Below are positions 1 through 6,015 of a stretch of DNA of 19,270 bases, in pieces. Position 1 is the stretch's first letter; each line of letters opens with the position of its first letter. The stretch is from Methanobacteriota archaeon (GTDB lineage: Archaea; Altiarchaeota; Altiarchaeia; IMC4; QMZM01), in contig JAKFXM010000207.1 of assembly GCA_021731385.1 (NCBI GenBank), positions 1-19,270 on the forward strand, read 5' to 3'. The notes below the pieces were generated by a model. That model searched no databases. It worked only from the letters and a program-made list of their open reading frames with translations, and was not told the origin of the DNA. A program made the position numbers and the translations under genes.

Positions 1-61
1 AATTCGCACCCGGATTGCATTATGTGAATTGGACCCAAAAACTGCCTTGCAGTTTTTCGGG
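1..61. repeat. Partial palindromic array at the left edge
   Basis: The clear unit is CCC (34-36), stem AAAAACTGC (37-45), loop CTT, stem GCAGTTTTT (49-57), then CGGG (58-61). It is a 9-bp perfect hairpin in the CCC/CGGG frame seen in the other arrays of the window. Bases 1-8 can pair with 23-30 (AATTCGCA with TGTGAATT, one G-T pair), which suggests a further hairpin cut by the window start. The array lies downstream of the gene ending at 108. Bases 62-107 hold only AT-rich sequence and a weak 5-bp pairing (63-67 with 92-96). Confidence 0.7.
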
Positions 62-107
62 CGGCAAAATCATATATCTCAATAAGAAATGTTGCCATAG
101 TTATTTA

Positions 108-773
108 TTATTCAATCGTCCTCAAAAACTGCTCTGCTATCTCAGCCACATTCTCGTCAGCCTTTATTCCAGTCCAAGGGTCTTCTCTACCTACAATATT
201 CACAACAACAATATTCGCACCATTGAAAATTGCGCTTCTTGCCTCCCTTAAATCAACGCCTCCTGCAGCAGAAATCATGACATCGTATTTGCTCTTTATT
301 TTGTTGATATGCTTGTATTTTATGACCTTCCCCCTCGTTGTTTCTTCATCCCTGCCTTTATGAAGCACAACTACATCTGGCGGAGTTTTCAGTTTTAACA
401 AAACCTTCAAAGGTTCTTCAACACCGAGCATATCAATCATTGAGTCTAAGCCGAATTCTTTGCATTTTTGTATAAATAGGTTAAGTGTTTCAACTGTTGC
501 ACTTCCAAGAACCGTTGCAGCAGAAGCGCCAGAATTATGAGCAAATTCAACCTCTTCCAGCGCGCCATCCACAGTCTTTAAATCTGCAACAACCATGCCA
601 TGCCAAAGCTTAGAAATTCTTCTTATTCCTCTAAAACCCTCTCTTTTGATAAATGGTGTACCTGCCTCAATCAGAATTCTATCATTTCTTGGAATTGTTG
701 GAAGAATTCTGCTTACAGAATACATATCATCATTAAAAGCTATCTGTAAATAACGGGTTTTGTGTTCCAGCAT
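108..773 (-). CDS. 3-hexulose-6-phosphate synthase-like protein (OMPDC/HPS superfamily)
   Basis: A 221-residue TIM-barrel protein of the orotidine-phosphate-decarboxylase/hexulose-phosphate-synthase superfamily. Seen: an EAGTP motif at residues 36-40, the metal and catalytic DxKxxD motif as D64-L-K66-T-V-D69, a TVLG strand end near 88, and a late glycine-rich AAGG phosphate-binding stretch. The ADLKT...D...E spacing matches HPS and the HPS half of archaeal Fae-Hps fusions better than true PyrF. In archaea this enzyme usually runs in reverse, making ribulose 5-phosphate and formaldehyde from fructose-6-phosphate-derived hexulose phosphate when the oxidative pentose pathway is absent. No Fae domain is fused. 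The ATG at 773 has GTGAT about 5 nt upstream and lies 9 nt after the stomatin stop, so it is the last gene of a three-gene operon. A different activity within the superfamily cannot be excluded. Confidence 0.8.
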   Translation of the reverse strand: MLEHKTRYLQIAFNDDMYSVSRILPTIPRNDRILIEAGTPFIKREGFRGIRRISKLWHGMVVADLKTVDGALEEVEFAHNSGASAATVLGSATVETLNLFIQKCKEFGLDSMIDMLGVEEPLKVLLKLKTPPDVVVLHKGRDEETTRGKVIKYKHINKIKSKYDVMISAAGGVDLREARSAIFNGANIVVVNIVGREDPWTGIKADENVAEIAEQFLRTIE

Positions 774-782
774 TTGAAATCA

Positions 783-1541
783 CTATTTTCCACCGAATTT
801 CCTGATTATCTCTCCCATATCTGAAGGTAGAAACAAAACAATCTTTTCTGAAGGATCGGCTGCAATATCCCTTATTGTCTGCAGGGTTCTTAGCTGAATG
901 GCAATCGGATTTTCAGATAAATTATCGGCAGCTTTTCTTAAATTTTCGGAAGCCTTTAATTCTCCTTCGGCAGTTATAATAACTGCTCTCTTTTCCCTTT
1001 CAGCCTCAGCTTGTTTGGCCATTGCCCTCTTCATCTCTGCTGGGAGCTCTATTTCCTGGATTTTTATTGATTCTATGTCAACGCCCCACTCAGAGGTTTC
1101 CGAGTCAACAATTTGTTTCATACTGCTCGCTATCTTCTCCCTCTCAGTCAAAACAAAGTCCAGGTCAGAATTTCCTACAACATCCCTCAATGCAGCCTGC
1201 GTATATTGCCGAACGGCATACTCGAAGTCTTCAATCTTTATAATCGCATCTGCGGGTCTTTCAACTTTAAAGTATACGACAGTATTTGCAAGAAGTGGAA
1301 TGTTATCCTTTGTCATAACCTCCTGACGAGGAATATCAGCAGTTTTAATTCGAATATCTACTTTCCTCATTGTCTGAATTACAGGTATAATCCACACTAA
1401 ACCCGGATCTTTAACATGACTGAATTTACCTAAGGTAAAAACAACACCGCGTTCATATTGGTATAACAACCTAAGTCCTAATAGTAGAAAAATTCCAATA
1501 AAAAATATTACAGGAATTAATCCAAATAATGCAAGTGCCAT
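783..1541 (-). CDS. Stomatin/prohibitin-like SPFH membrane protein
   Basis: A 252-residue SPFH protein of the prokaryotic stomatin (slipin) type, with the usual family length. It has one N-terminal membrane segment (about residues 5-27), then the YERGVVF start of the SPFH domain, the DIP-x-QEV-T-DN core strands, the AAALRD-type helix seen here as QAALRDVVG, and a long alanine- and charge-rich coiled coil (about 165-210) rich in KQAEAEREKRA. Such proteins oligomerise into membrane rings that organise microdomains or control proteases and channels. In Pyrococcus the stomatin is paired with an NfeD protease; here the upstream gene is instead a multi-helix membrane protein 10 nt away. No ribosome binding site is visible before the ATG at 1541, so it probably depends on translational coupling. 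Confidence 0.9.
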   Translation of the reverse strand: MALALFGLIPVIFFIGIFLLLGLRLLYQYERGVVFTLGKFSHVKDPGLVWIIPVIQTMRKVDIRIKTADIPRQEVMTKDNIPLLANTVVYFKVERPADAIIKIEDFEYAVRQYTQAALRDVVGNSDLDFVLTEREKIASSMKQIVDSETSEWGVDIESIKIQEIELPAEMKRAMAKQAEAEREKRAVIITAEGELKASENLRKAADNLSENPIAIQLRTLQTIRDIAADPSEKIVLFLPSDMGEIIRKFGGK

Positions 1542-1551
1542 TTTATTAGAT

Positions 1552-2469
1552 TTATATGCCTCTGCCCTTCATTATCCCCTTCTCAACTATCTCTTCTTCG
1601 TATCTGAGGCTTGCCTTTGATATAGAATCTTTCAATCCAAGTCCAAGGGCTATTGCTATCCCTATTGACACGCCTATGGCTAATATCCTGAATGAGTCTT
1701 CAAGGATTGATACATTTGTTATTCCAAACTTAGGCAGTGCAAGGACCGCACCAAAGAAGATTATAATAACCTCGGCGCCTAATGCAAGTATTTCTGCAAA
1801 TCCAACATTTCTATGTTTGATTCTACTGCCTGCAAAATCCGCGATTATAAGTGCCACAAGTATTACAAGAATTCCAAGGATTGCATCTGGTATATAATTT
1901 ACAAGAGCATTCATGCGTGAGGTAAGTCCTGGCAATCCAAGCTTTATAACTCCTTCCTCAAGGAAGACAAGGACAAGATACCACTTTGCTATTCCGGAGA
2001 TTATGGTTGAAATTTTGACCCCGCCGATAGCGTCAGAGAGTCCATGCCTTGCCATCTCAGTTTCAATTCCAATAGCAATCAGGGCATCCTTTATTAATTT
2101 TTGCAATATCCCTCCAAGAAGCAAACCAATTACTGCAAGTATTATGAACCAGAAAAACCGTGTTAGGAACCCGAATACGGACGTAATTATCTCGATATTA
2201 ATTGCAGAAAGAACTGCAATTGTTATGAACCACTTGGAATATTGTGCTATGAAATTCACAATCGAACCCCAAAGTTCCCTGCTCGCCGCGCCATAACCCG
2301 AAAGAAGATTCTCCAACTCGTTTGTTTTTAGTATCCTCTGGATCACATTTGACATAAGATACCCGAGTACATAACCCACAACAGCCAATCCAATTATCTC
2401 CAATACAAGAATTCCAGCATCGGTTGCAGTTTTTGTTATTTCGCCCAAAACAATATCTGTTAAAGCCAT
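1552..2469 (-). CDS. Mechanosensitive-channel-like membrane protein (conserved TM-helix family)
   Basis: A 305-residue polytopic membrane protein with about seven hydrophobic segments. It resembles proteins built from the conserved TM helix found in MscS-related and CmpX-like membrane proteins: paired helices followed by GLSDAIGG-like and GLGLKDSISK motifs. The last motif resembles the pore-lining helix end of MscS (ALG...QD), but no MscS beta domain follows. The start is placed at 2469 rather than the upstream ATG at 2481, because GGTGAT (2474-2479 on this strand) sits 4 nt before it. It is the first gene of an operon with the stomatin and the HPS-like enzyme. A role in membrane tension or ion leak is inference from the family. 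Confidence 0.75.
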   Translation of the reverse strand: MALTDIVLGEITKTATDAGILVLEIIGLAVVGYVLGYLMSNVIQRILKTNELENLLSGYGAASRELWGSIVNFIAQYSKWFITIAVLSAINIEIITSVFGFLTRFFWFIILAVIGLLLGGILQKLIKDALIAIGIETEMARHGLSDAIGGVKISTIISGIAKWYLVLVFLEEGVIKLGLPGLTSRMNALVNYIPDAILGILVILVALIIADFAGSRIKHRNVGFAEILALGAEVIIIFFGAVLALPKFGITNVSILEDSFRILAIGVSIGIAIALGLGLKDSISKASLRYEEEIVEKGIMKGRGI

Positions 2470-2473
2470 ATTT

Positions 2474-2479
2474 ATCACC
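2474..2479 (-). promoter_or_regulatory. Ribosome binding site GGTGAT
   Basis: GGTGAT on the minus strand, 4 nt before the ATG at 2469. It decides the start of the membrane-protein gene against the in-frame ATG at 2481. The same motif with similar spacing precedes ppsA. Confidence 0.7.
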
Positions 2480-2524
2480 ATTATTAGTAAATTATTAACT
2501 TGTTATAGTATAAAAACCCCTCTC

Positions 2525-2613
2525 TCAACCTTTTTCTTTCAAAAAGAAACCCGAAAAACCCGCTGGGTTTTTGGGCCCAAAAATTTGCTTTGCAAATTTT
2601 TCGGGAAGGTTGA
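2525..2613. repeat. Three-hairpin nested palindromic array, CCCG/GGGCCC/CGGG class
   Basis: An outer 8-bp stem TCAACCTT (2525-2532) / AAGGTTGA (2606-2613) encloses three hairpins. The first is TTTCTTT-CAA-AAAGAAA (2533-2549). Then comes CCCG (2550-2553), the second hairpin AAAAACCC-GCT-GGGTTTTT (2554-2572), the palindrome GGGCCC (2573-2578), the third hairpin AAAAATTTGC-TTT-GCAAATTTTT (2579-2601), and CGGG (2602-2605). The linkers can pair in two ways: CCCG with CGGG and GGGCCC with itself, or each hairpin extended by CCC/GGG with one bulged base. It lies in the gap between the divergent membrane-protein gene and rfcL. Confidence 0.9.
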
Positions 2614-2625
2614 TCAAAAAGAAAG

Positions 2626-2702
2626 GAATTTGCTCACTTCGTTCGCAGCGACAGGCTATGCCTGTCGCGTCTCAACAGCCTTCGGCTGTTGATCGCAAAT
2701 TC
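2626..2702. repeat. Second nested hairpin array upstream of rfcL
   Basis: The outer stem GAATTTGC (2626-2633) / GCAAATTC (2695-2702) encloses an imperfect hairpin around a TTC loop (2631-2647), then GCGACAGGC-TAT-GCCTGTCGC (2648-2668) and TCAACAGCC-TTC-GGCTGTTGA (2672-2692). The outer stem reuses the AATTTGC/GCAAATT stem of the neighbouring array's third hairpin. Bases 2703-2739 after it are AT-rich, with ATAAAATTTA as a possible TATA element for rfcL. Confidence 0.85.
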
Positions 2703-2739
2703 TGATTGAATAAAATTTAATGATTGAAATTACTATTAT

Positions 2740-2793
2740 GTGGGGTGCGAAGCACCCCACCTATTTTGATCAACCTTTTGTTAAAAGGTTGAT
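2740..2793. repeat. Two perfect hairpins just before rfcL
   Basis: GTGGGGTGC-GAA-GCACCCCAC (2740-2760, 9 bp, 3-nt loop) is followed by ATCAACCTTTT-GTT-AAAAGGTTGAT (2769-2793, 11 bp, 3-nt loop). The second stem repeats the ATCAACCTT/AAGGTTGAT sequence that forms the outer stems of the arrays at 2525-2613 and 2855-2933. Its 3' arm ends 3 nt before the ATG at 2797, so it could hide the ribosome binding site of that start. Confidence 0.85.
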
Positions 2794-2796
2794 TTA

Positions 2797-4080
2797 ATGA
2801 TGGAATTCAATATGCAATATGACCCATCTTTAGATGGGTCAGTAAGTGGTGATGATCAACCTCCCGAATCAGAGTCAATGGCTCTGATTGGGCCCAATGA
2901 GCCTAAAGGCTCATTAGGGTTCAGAAGGTTGATGTGGATCAGGAAATATAAGCCGGGGCACCTTGATGAGATTGCAGGCAATGCAAAATTGGTTGAGGAG
3001 TTAAGGAAATACAACTGGAAAAAACCATTGCTTGTCTATGGTCCTCCCGGTACTGGAAAGACCGTCATCGTTGAGGCGCTTGCTGTTGATTTGGGATTTG
3101 AATTAACCGAGATAAACGACAGGAATATTGAAAATGCAAAAACAATTATGCAGACTTCAAGTATCTTTGGAGACAGAAAATTAATTCTAATTGACAATGT
3201 TGATCAGATTGGTAATATTGCGTTATTAACGGATGCAATAAAAGAGACAAGAAACCCGACAATTCTGATAACCTCCGAATTTCAGTCCAAAAGATTGAAG
3301 ACAATAAAACTGCTTTGTGAGAAGATTCAGATGAGGAGGCTCCTTTCCACAACAATTGCAAACCTCCTTCAAAAAATATGCAAAAGTGAGGGGATCGAGG
3401 CTGATAAGAGCATACTTGCAAAAATTGCAGAAAATGCCAATGGTGATGCAAGGTCTGCAATAAATGACCTCGAGATGATTGGAAAGGGAAAGAAAAAACT
3501 AACTGCTGAAGATACTGAACTCCTTGGATCAAGGAACAGGTTAATTGATGTTTATAGTGCCCTTAGTTCGATATTGGCAAAAAGGGATTTTAAAGAGGCT
3601 TTAAATTCTACAATGAATCTTGACTTGGAGCCAAGGGATACCCTTTTGTGGATCGATGAGAATCTCCCAAGGGTTTTTAAGGGTAAAAAAGAAATAAGCA
3701 GCGGATATAACTATATCTCAAGGGCCGATATATTTATCGGCAGGATCCAAAGCAGGCAATACTGGGGCTTTTTAAGATATGCAGTTCCATTGATGACCGG
3801 CGGTGTTAATGTTTCAAAAGGTACGTCACCTGTTAATTACGCAAGATACCAGTTTCCAATGTATATTGCAAAATTGGGACAGACAAAAAAGGAAAGATCA
3901 CTTAAAAAATCAATATCCGGGAAATTATCTCCAAAACTTCATGTCTCCTCTAAAATTGTGGTGCGGGATTATATCCCATTATTCAGAATATTGCTTAAGA
4001 ATAAAAAGATAGCCGAGAGGGAACTTGCCGAAAGATTTAAATTTGAGGATGAGGAGTTGGAGTACATCAAGGGCGATTAG
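2797..4080 (+). CDS. rfcL: Replication factor C large subunit (clamp loader ATPase)
   Basis: An AAA+ ATPase of the archaeal clamp loader, which opens PCNA and loads it on DNA. The family-like start MWIRKYKP is the in-frame ATG at 2932 (residue 46 here; 382 residues from there). Numbering from 2932: Walker A GPPGTGKT at 37-44, Walker B LILIDNVD at 84-91, and a sensor-2 region ARSAINDLE near 210. The usual DEVD is DNVD, so the second acidic residue is missing. The C-terminus ends soon after a charged helix and shows no QxxLxxFF PCNA-binding motif; many family members are longer. The frame stays open back to 2797, through a hairpin array. Both starts have AAGGTTGA-like sequence upstream, so the 45-residue extension may or may not be translated. 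The 3' end overlaps the convergent gene by 4 nt. No small-subunit gene is present. Confidence 0.88.
   Translation: MMEFNMQYDPSLDGSVSGDDQPPESESMALIGPNEPKGSLGFRRLMWIRKYKPGHLDEIAGNAKLVEELRKYNWKKPLLVYGPPGTGKTVIVEALAVDLGFELTEINDRNIENAKTIMQTSSIFGDRKLILIDNVDQIGNIALLTDAIKETRNPTILITSEFQSKRLKTIKLLCEKIQMRRLLSTTIANLLQKICKSEGIEADKSILAKIAENANGDARSAINDLEMIGKGKKKLTAEDTELLGSRNRLIDVYSALSSILAKRDFKEALNSTMNLDLEPRDTLLWIDENLPRVFKGKKEISSGYNYISRADIFIGRIQSRQYWGFLRYAVPLMTGGVNVSKGTSPVNYARYQFPMYIAKLGQTKKERSLKKSISGKLSPKLHVSSKIVVRDYIPLFRILLKNKKIAERELAERFKFEDEELEYIKGD
2821..2840. repeat. Hairpin GACCCATC/GATGGGTC in the rfcL leader
   Basis: A perfect 8-bp stem with the loop TTTA, located between the two candidate rfcL starts. 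In the long reading it encodes residues in the unconserved extension. It stands alone, 14 nt upstream of the nested array. Confidence 0.8.
2855..2933. repeat. Nested palindromic array at the rfcL 5' end
   Basis: The outer stem ATCAACCT (2855-2862) / AGGTTGAT (2926-2933) ends on the canonical rfcL start codon. Inside are CCCG (2863-2866), stem AATCAGAG with CTCTGATT (2867-2889), GGGCCC (2890-2895), AATGAGCC-TAAA-GGCTCATT (2896-2915), then AGGG, a decayed form of the expected CGGG. The CCCG-to-AGGG unit is 57 nt and keeps the frame open. GGGCCC falls in frame as Gly-Pro, as it does in ppsA. The degenerate right end and larger first loop suggest an older copy. Confidence 0.88.
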
Positions 4081-5000
4081 CCGGAATTCCCGGCATTCTC
4101 CTCAAATTTTATCTCATTTCTCTCAAGTAATATCCTGAAATCTTCCATGCTGAGCCTTTTCTTGCTCTGCAATTTCTCCTTTGCCTCAATTACGCTTTCC
4201 TCCTTCTTCCTTTCTTCCCTATCAGATCTTATCTTTTCAAGTTCTGTTATAAACGGTGCAACCTTTTCCTGGATCTCCTTGATTTCCTTCTTAATTGAGG
4301 TTACATTGTCCCTGAGAGGATTCATATAATCATACTTTTCAAGAAGCCCCTTATGACATTCATCAGAATGCTTCCGCAATTCGTCAATCTCCTTATATCT
4401 CTTCATTGCATTCTCATGATTATTTTGCGATTCTTGCGCAAGATTCTGTATCTTGTCATGAATGTCATCAAGTTCTTTATTTACATCCTTTATCCCCCCA
4501 TAAGTCTCCGAAACATCTTTGTGCATCGTATTTGCCTTTTTGGCTGCAATGAATCTGTCCTTTATTTCAAATAAATTCTCAAAAATCCTGATTTCGTCCT
4601 GCAGGGGTATGTCTTTATTCAGCAGGGTATCCAGACCGTTTTCATAGGAAATCTGAAGCCTTTCGCTTGTACCCCCCGCGATTCTGTTTAATTCATCCCT
4701 TTGAACCTTTGTATCCCTCATATTGCTTCTGAGGCTCTTTATCTCGGTTAGAAGTATTGTGCGCCTTTTCTTAAATTCGGATATTTCGTTATTAACAGAA
4801 TCCCTTTTCTTTATAAACTCCTTTGCCTCTGTGTTAAGTTTCTTGATTTTGTCAGTTGATTCGTCCCTCTCTACTCTCAACCTGTCGGCTTCTGCCTTGT
4901 GAAAATTTATCTCCTTGTATAACCTCTTTATCTCCTTATCCTTTCTGTCTATCTCGTGCCTTAGGGCGTTTATTTTTTCCTTCAGTTCCTTTTCGTTCAT
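4077..5000 (-). CDS. Archaeal coiled-coil protein (COG1340-like)
   Basis: A 307-residue, highly charged protein that is almost entirely predicted coiled coil (about residues 3-110 and 165-285). It resembles the archaeal family often labelled COG1340 or, without support, phosphoserine phosphatase; no phosphatase motif is visible. A short less-charged hinge (about 110-160) separates two coiled-coil arms. The start at 5000 is supported by GGAGG (5008-5012 on this strand), 7 nt upstream. That site lies inside the preceding gene, whose last 65 nt overlap this one in another frame. The 3' end overlaps rfcL tail to tail. Its molecular role is unknown. Confidence 0.78.
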   Translation of the reverse strand: MNEKELKEKINALRHEIDRKDKEIKRLYKEINFHKAEADRLRVERDESTDKIKKLNTEAKEFIKKRDSVNNEISEFKKRRTILLTEIKSLRSNMRDTKVQRDELNRIAGGTSERLQISYENGLDTLLNKDIPLQDEIRIFENLFEIKDRFIAAKKANTMHKDVSETYGGIKDVNKELDDIHDKIQNLAQESQNNHENAMKRYKEIDELRKHSDECHKGLLEKYDYMNPLRDNVTSIKKEIKEIQEKVAPFITELEKIRSDREERKKEESVIEAKEKLQSKKRLSMEDFRILLERNEIKFEENAGNSG

Positions 5001-5391
5001 CAGGTTTCCTCCTTACTACTGAAAAATCCTTATATTTGTTGTTCCAATACTCTATTGCATCTTTGTGCATACTAATATGTTGTTCAAGCCAGGGTGATCT
5101 GCTATTCTTATTTACAATTCCGTCGGGCTGAAATTCCTTCAGTTCGTTCTTCAAATTTATTATCTCCGTATCCGTAATTTTCTTTTCATTCAGATATTTT
5201 TTATAATTCGGATTTTCTTCATCATTGCTGGCTGAATCCATCCAGTACTTCAACTGCTCCTGCTTTTCATTCAGTACATTAAGTTTACTAATTACATCAA
5301 ATTCCCTTTTATAACCCCCAAGAAATTTTCTGTGCTTTTCAATGAGGATGTTCGATAATTGCTTTGGGGTTACTTTTTCAGGCGGAGTCAT
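4936..5391 (-). CDS. Hypothetical charged protein, 151 residues
   Basis: Not recognised. It is a soluble, lysine- and glutamate-rich protein with likely helices (about residues 8-90) and no membrane segment. The last 22 residues are a basic tail rich in K, R, G and E, encoded in the 65 nt that overlap the downstream coiled-coil gene in another frame. That overlap carries the downstream gene's ribosome binding site, so the two are probably translationally coupled. The ATG at 5391 has no clear ribosome binding site and lies 27 nt after the lipid-synthase stop. A function linked to the coiled-coil partner is inference from position only. Confidence 0.6.
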   Translation of the reverse strand: MTPPEKVTPKQLSNILIEKHRKFLGGYKREFDVISKLNVLNEKQEQLKYWMDSASNDEENPNYKKYLNEKKITDTEIINLKNELKEFQPDGIVNKNSRSPWLEQHISMHKDAIEYWNNKYKDFSVVRRKPDERKGTEGKNKRPKARDRQKG

Positions 5392-5418
5392 CTTTTTTAA
5401 GGAATTAAGGAATATACT

Positions 5419-6006
5419 TTATTTTTTATAATTAAAAACAAACCAGATCCTTTGTAATGCCGTTATATTTCCCAAAATTGCGGCAAGTTTGATTATATAT
5501 AAAAGCCATGAGAAATCAAAGTGTCCCAATAACATGCCGATGTAGATTAATGTCAAACGTTCACCCCTTTCTAAAATCCCACCCATTCTCCTATGATCTT
5601 CTGGTTCTGTTACAACCCCCCGATGGTCTGCATAAGCCCTGACAAATGAGGGCATAATAGCACCAAAGATCAAAAGAGAAATCCATAGTCCGGAAATCCC
5701 ATAGAAGAGAAGCCCCAAATATAACAAAATTTCAACATATCTGTCAACAATGCCATCAAGAAATGCACCAAAACTTGTTACACGCCCGGTAACCCTTGCA
5801 ACCGAACCATCGATTGCATCAATTATTCCTGAGATCAGGAAAAGGATGAGACCATAAATAAGGTGATGTGTGTACAATGCACCAAATCCTAAAACTGCAG
5901 GGATTATTGAGATAAGTGTCCATATATTCGGTGAAATTCCGAATCTTGAGAATATTATTCCAATCTTTATGGAAATTCCATCCGTATTGAATTTTGATTT
6001 GATCAT
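5419..6006 (-). CDS. CDP-alcohol phosphatidyltransferase, probably archaetidylinositol phosphate synthase
   Basis: A 195-residue integral membrane enzyme that joins a CDP-archaeol lipid to an alcohol head group with release of CMP. The complete family signature is present: D63-x2-D66-G67-x2-A70-R71-x8-G80-x3-D84-x3-D88. Several hydrophobic helices flank it. The later SFVRAYADHRG and GGILERGERL stretches resemble the archaeal inositol-phosphate-using branch; glycerol- or serine-specific relatives are less likely but not excluded. The start at 6006 has GAGGG a few bases upstream, 9 nt after the radical-SAM stop, so both are one transcript. Context supports membrane-lipid assembly. Confidence 0.82.
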   Translation of the reverse strand: MIKSKFNTDGISIKIGIIFSRFGISPNIWTLISIIPAVLGFGALYTHHLIYGLILFLISGIIDAIDGSVARVTGRVTSFGAFLDGIVDRYVEILLYLGLLFYGISGLWISLLIFGAIMPSFVRAYADHRGVVTEPEDHRRMGGILERGERLTLIYIGMLLGHFDFSWLLYIIKLAAILGNITALQRIWFVFNYKK

Positions 6007-6015
6007 TACTTTCCC

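Noticed and set aside
15..251. Open frame on the plus strand at the left edge
   Set aside because: It runs antisense through the end of the HPS-like gene and across a hairpin; it has no recognisable protein features.
898..1326. Plus-strand open frames antisense to the stomatin, membrane and permease genes
   Set aside because: These are shadow frames of strongly recognised minus-strand genes, with no ribosome binding sites or family features.
2470..2481. Upstream ATG for the membrane-protein gene at 2481
   Set aside because: GGTGAT lies between this ATG and the one at 2469, so the latter is the better start.
2525..2793. CRISPR array or tandem repeat
   Set aside because: There is no regular repeat-spacer spacing and no direct repeat of constant sequence; the units are inverted repeats with variable stems.
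3146..3532. Minus-strand open frame inside rfcL
   Set aside because: It is antisense to the AAA+ domain and has no recognisable protein features.
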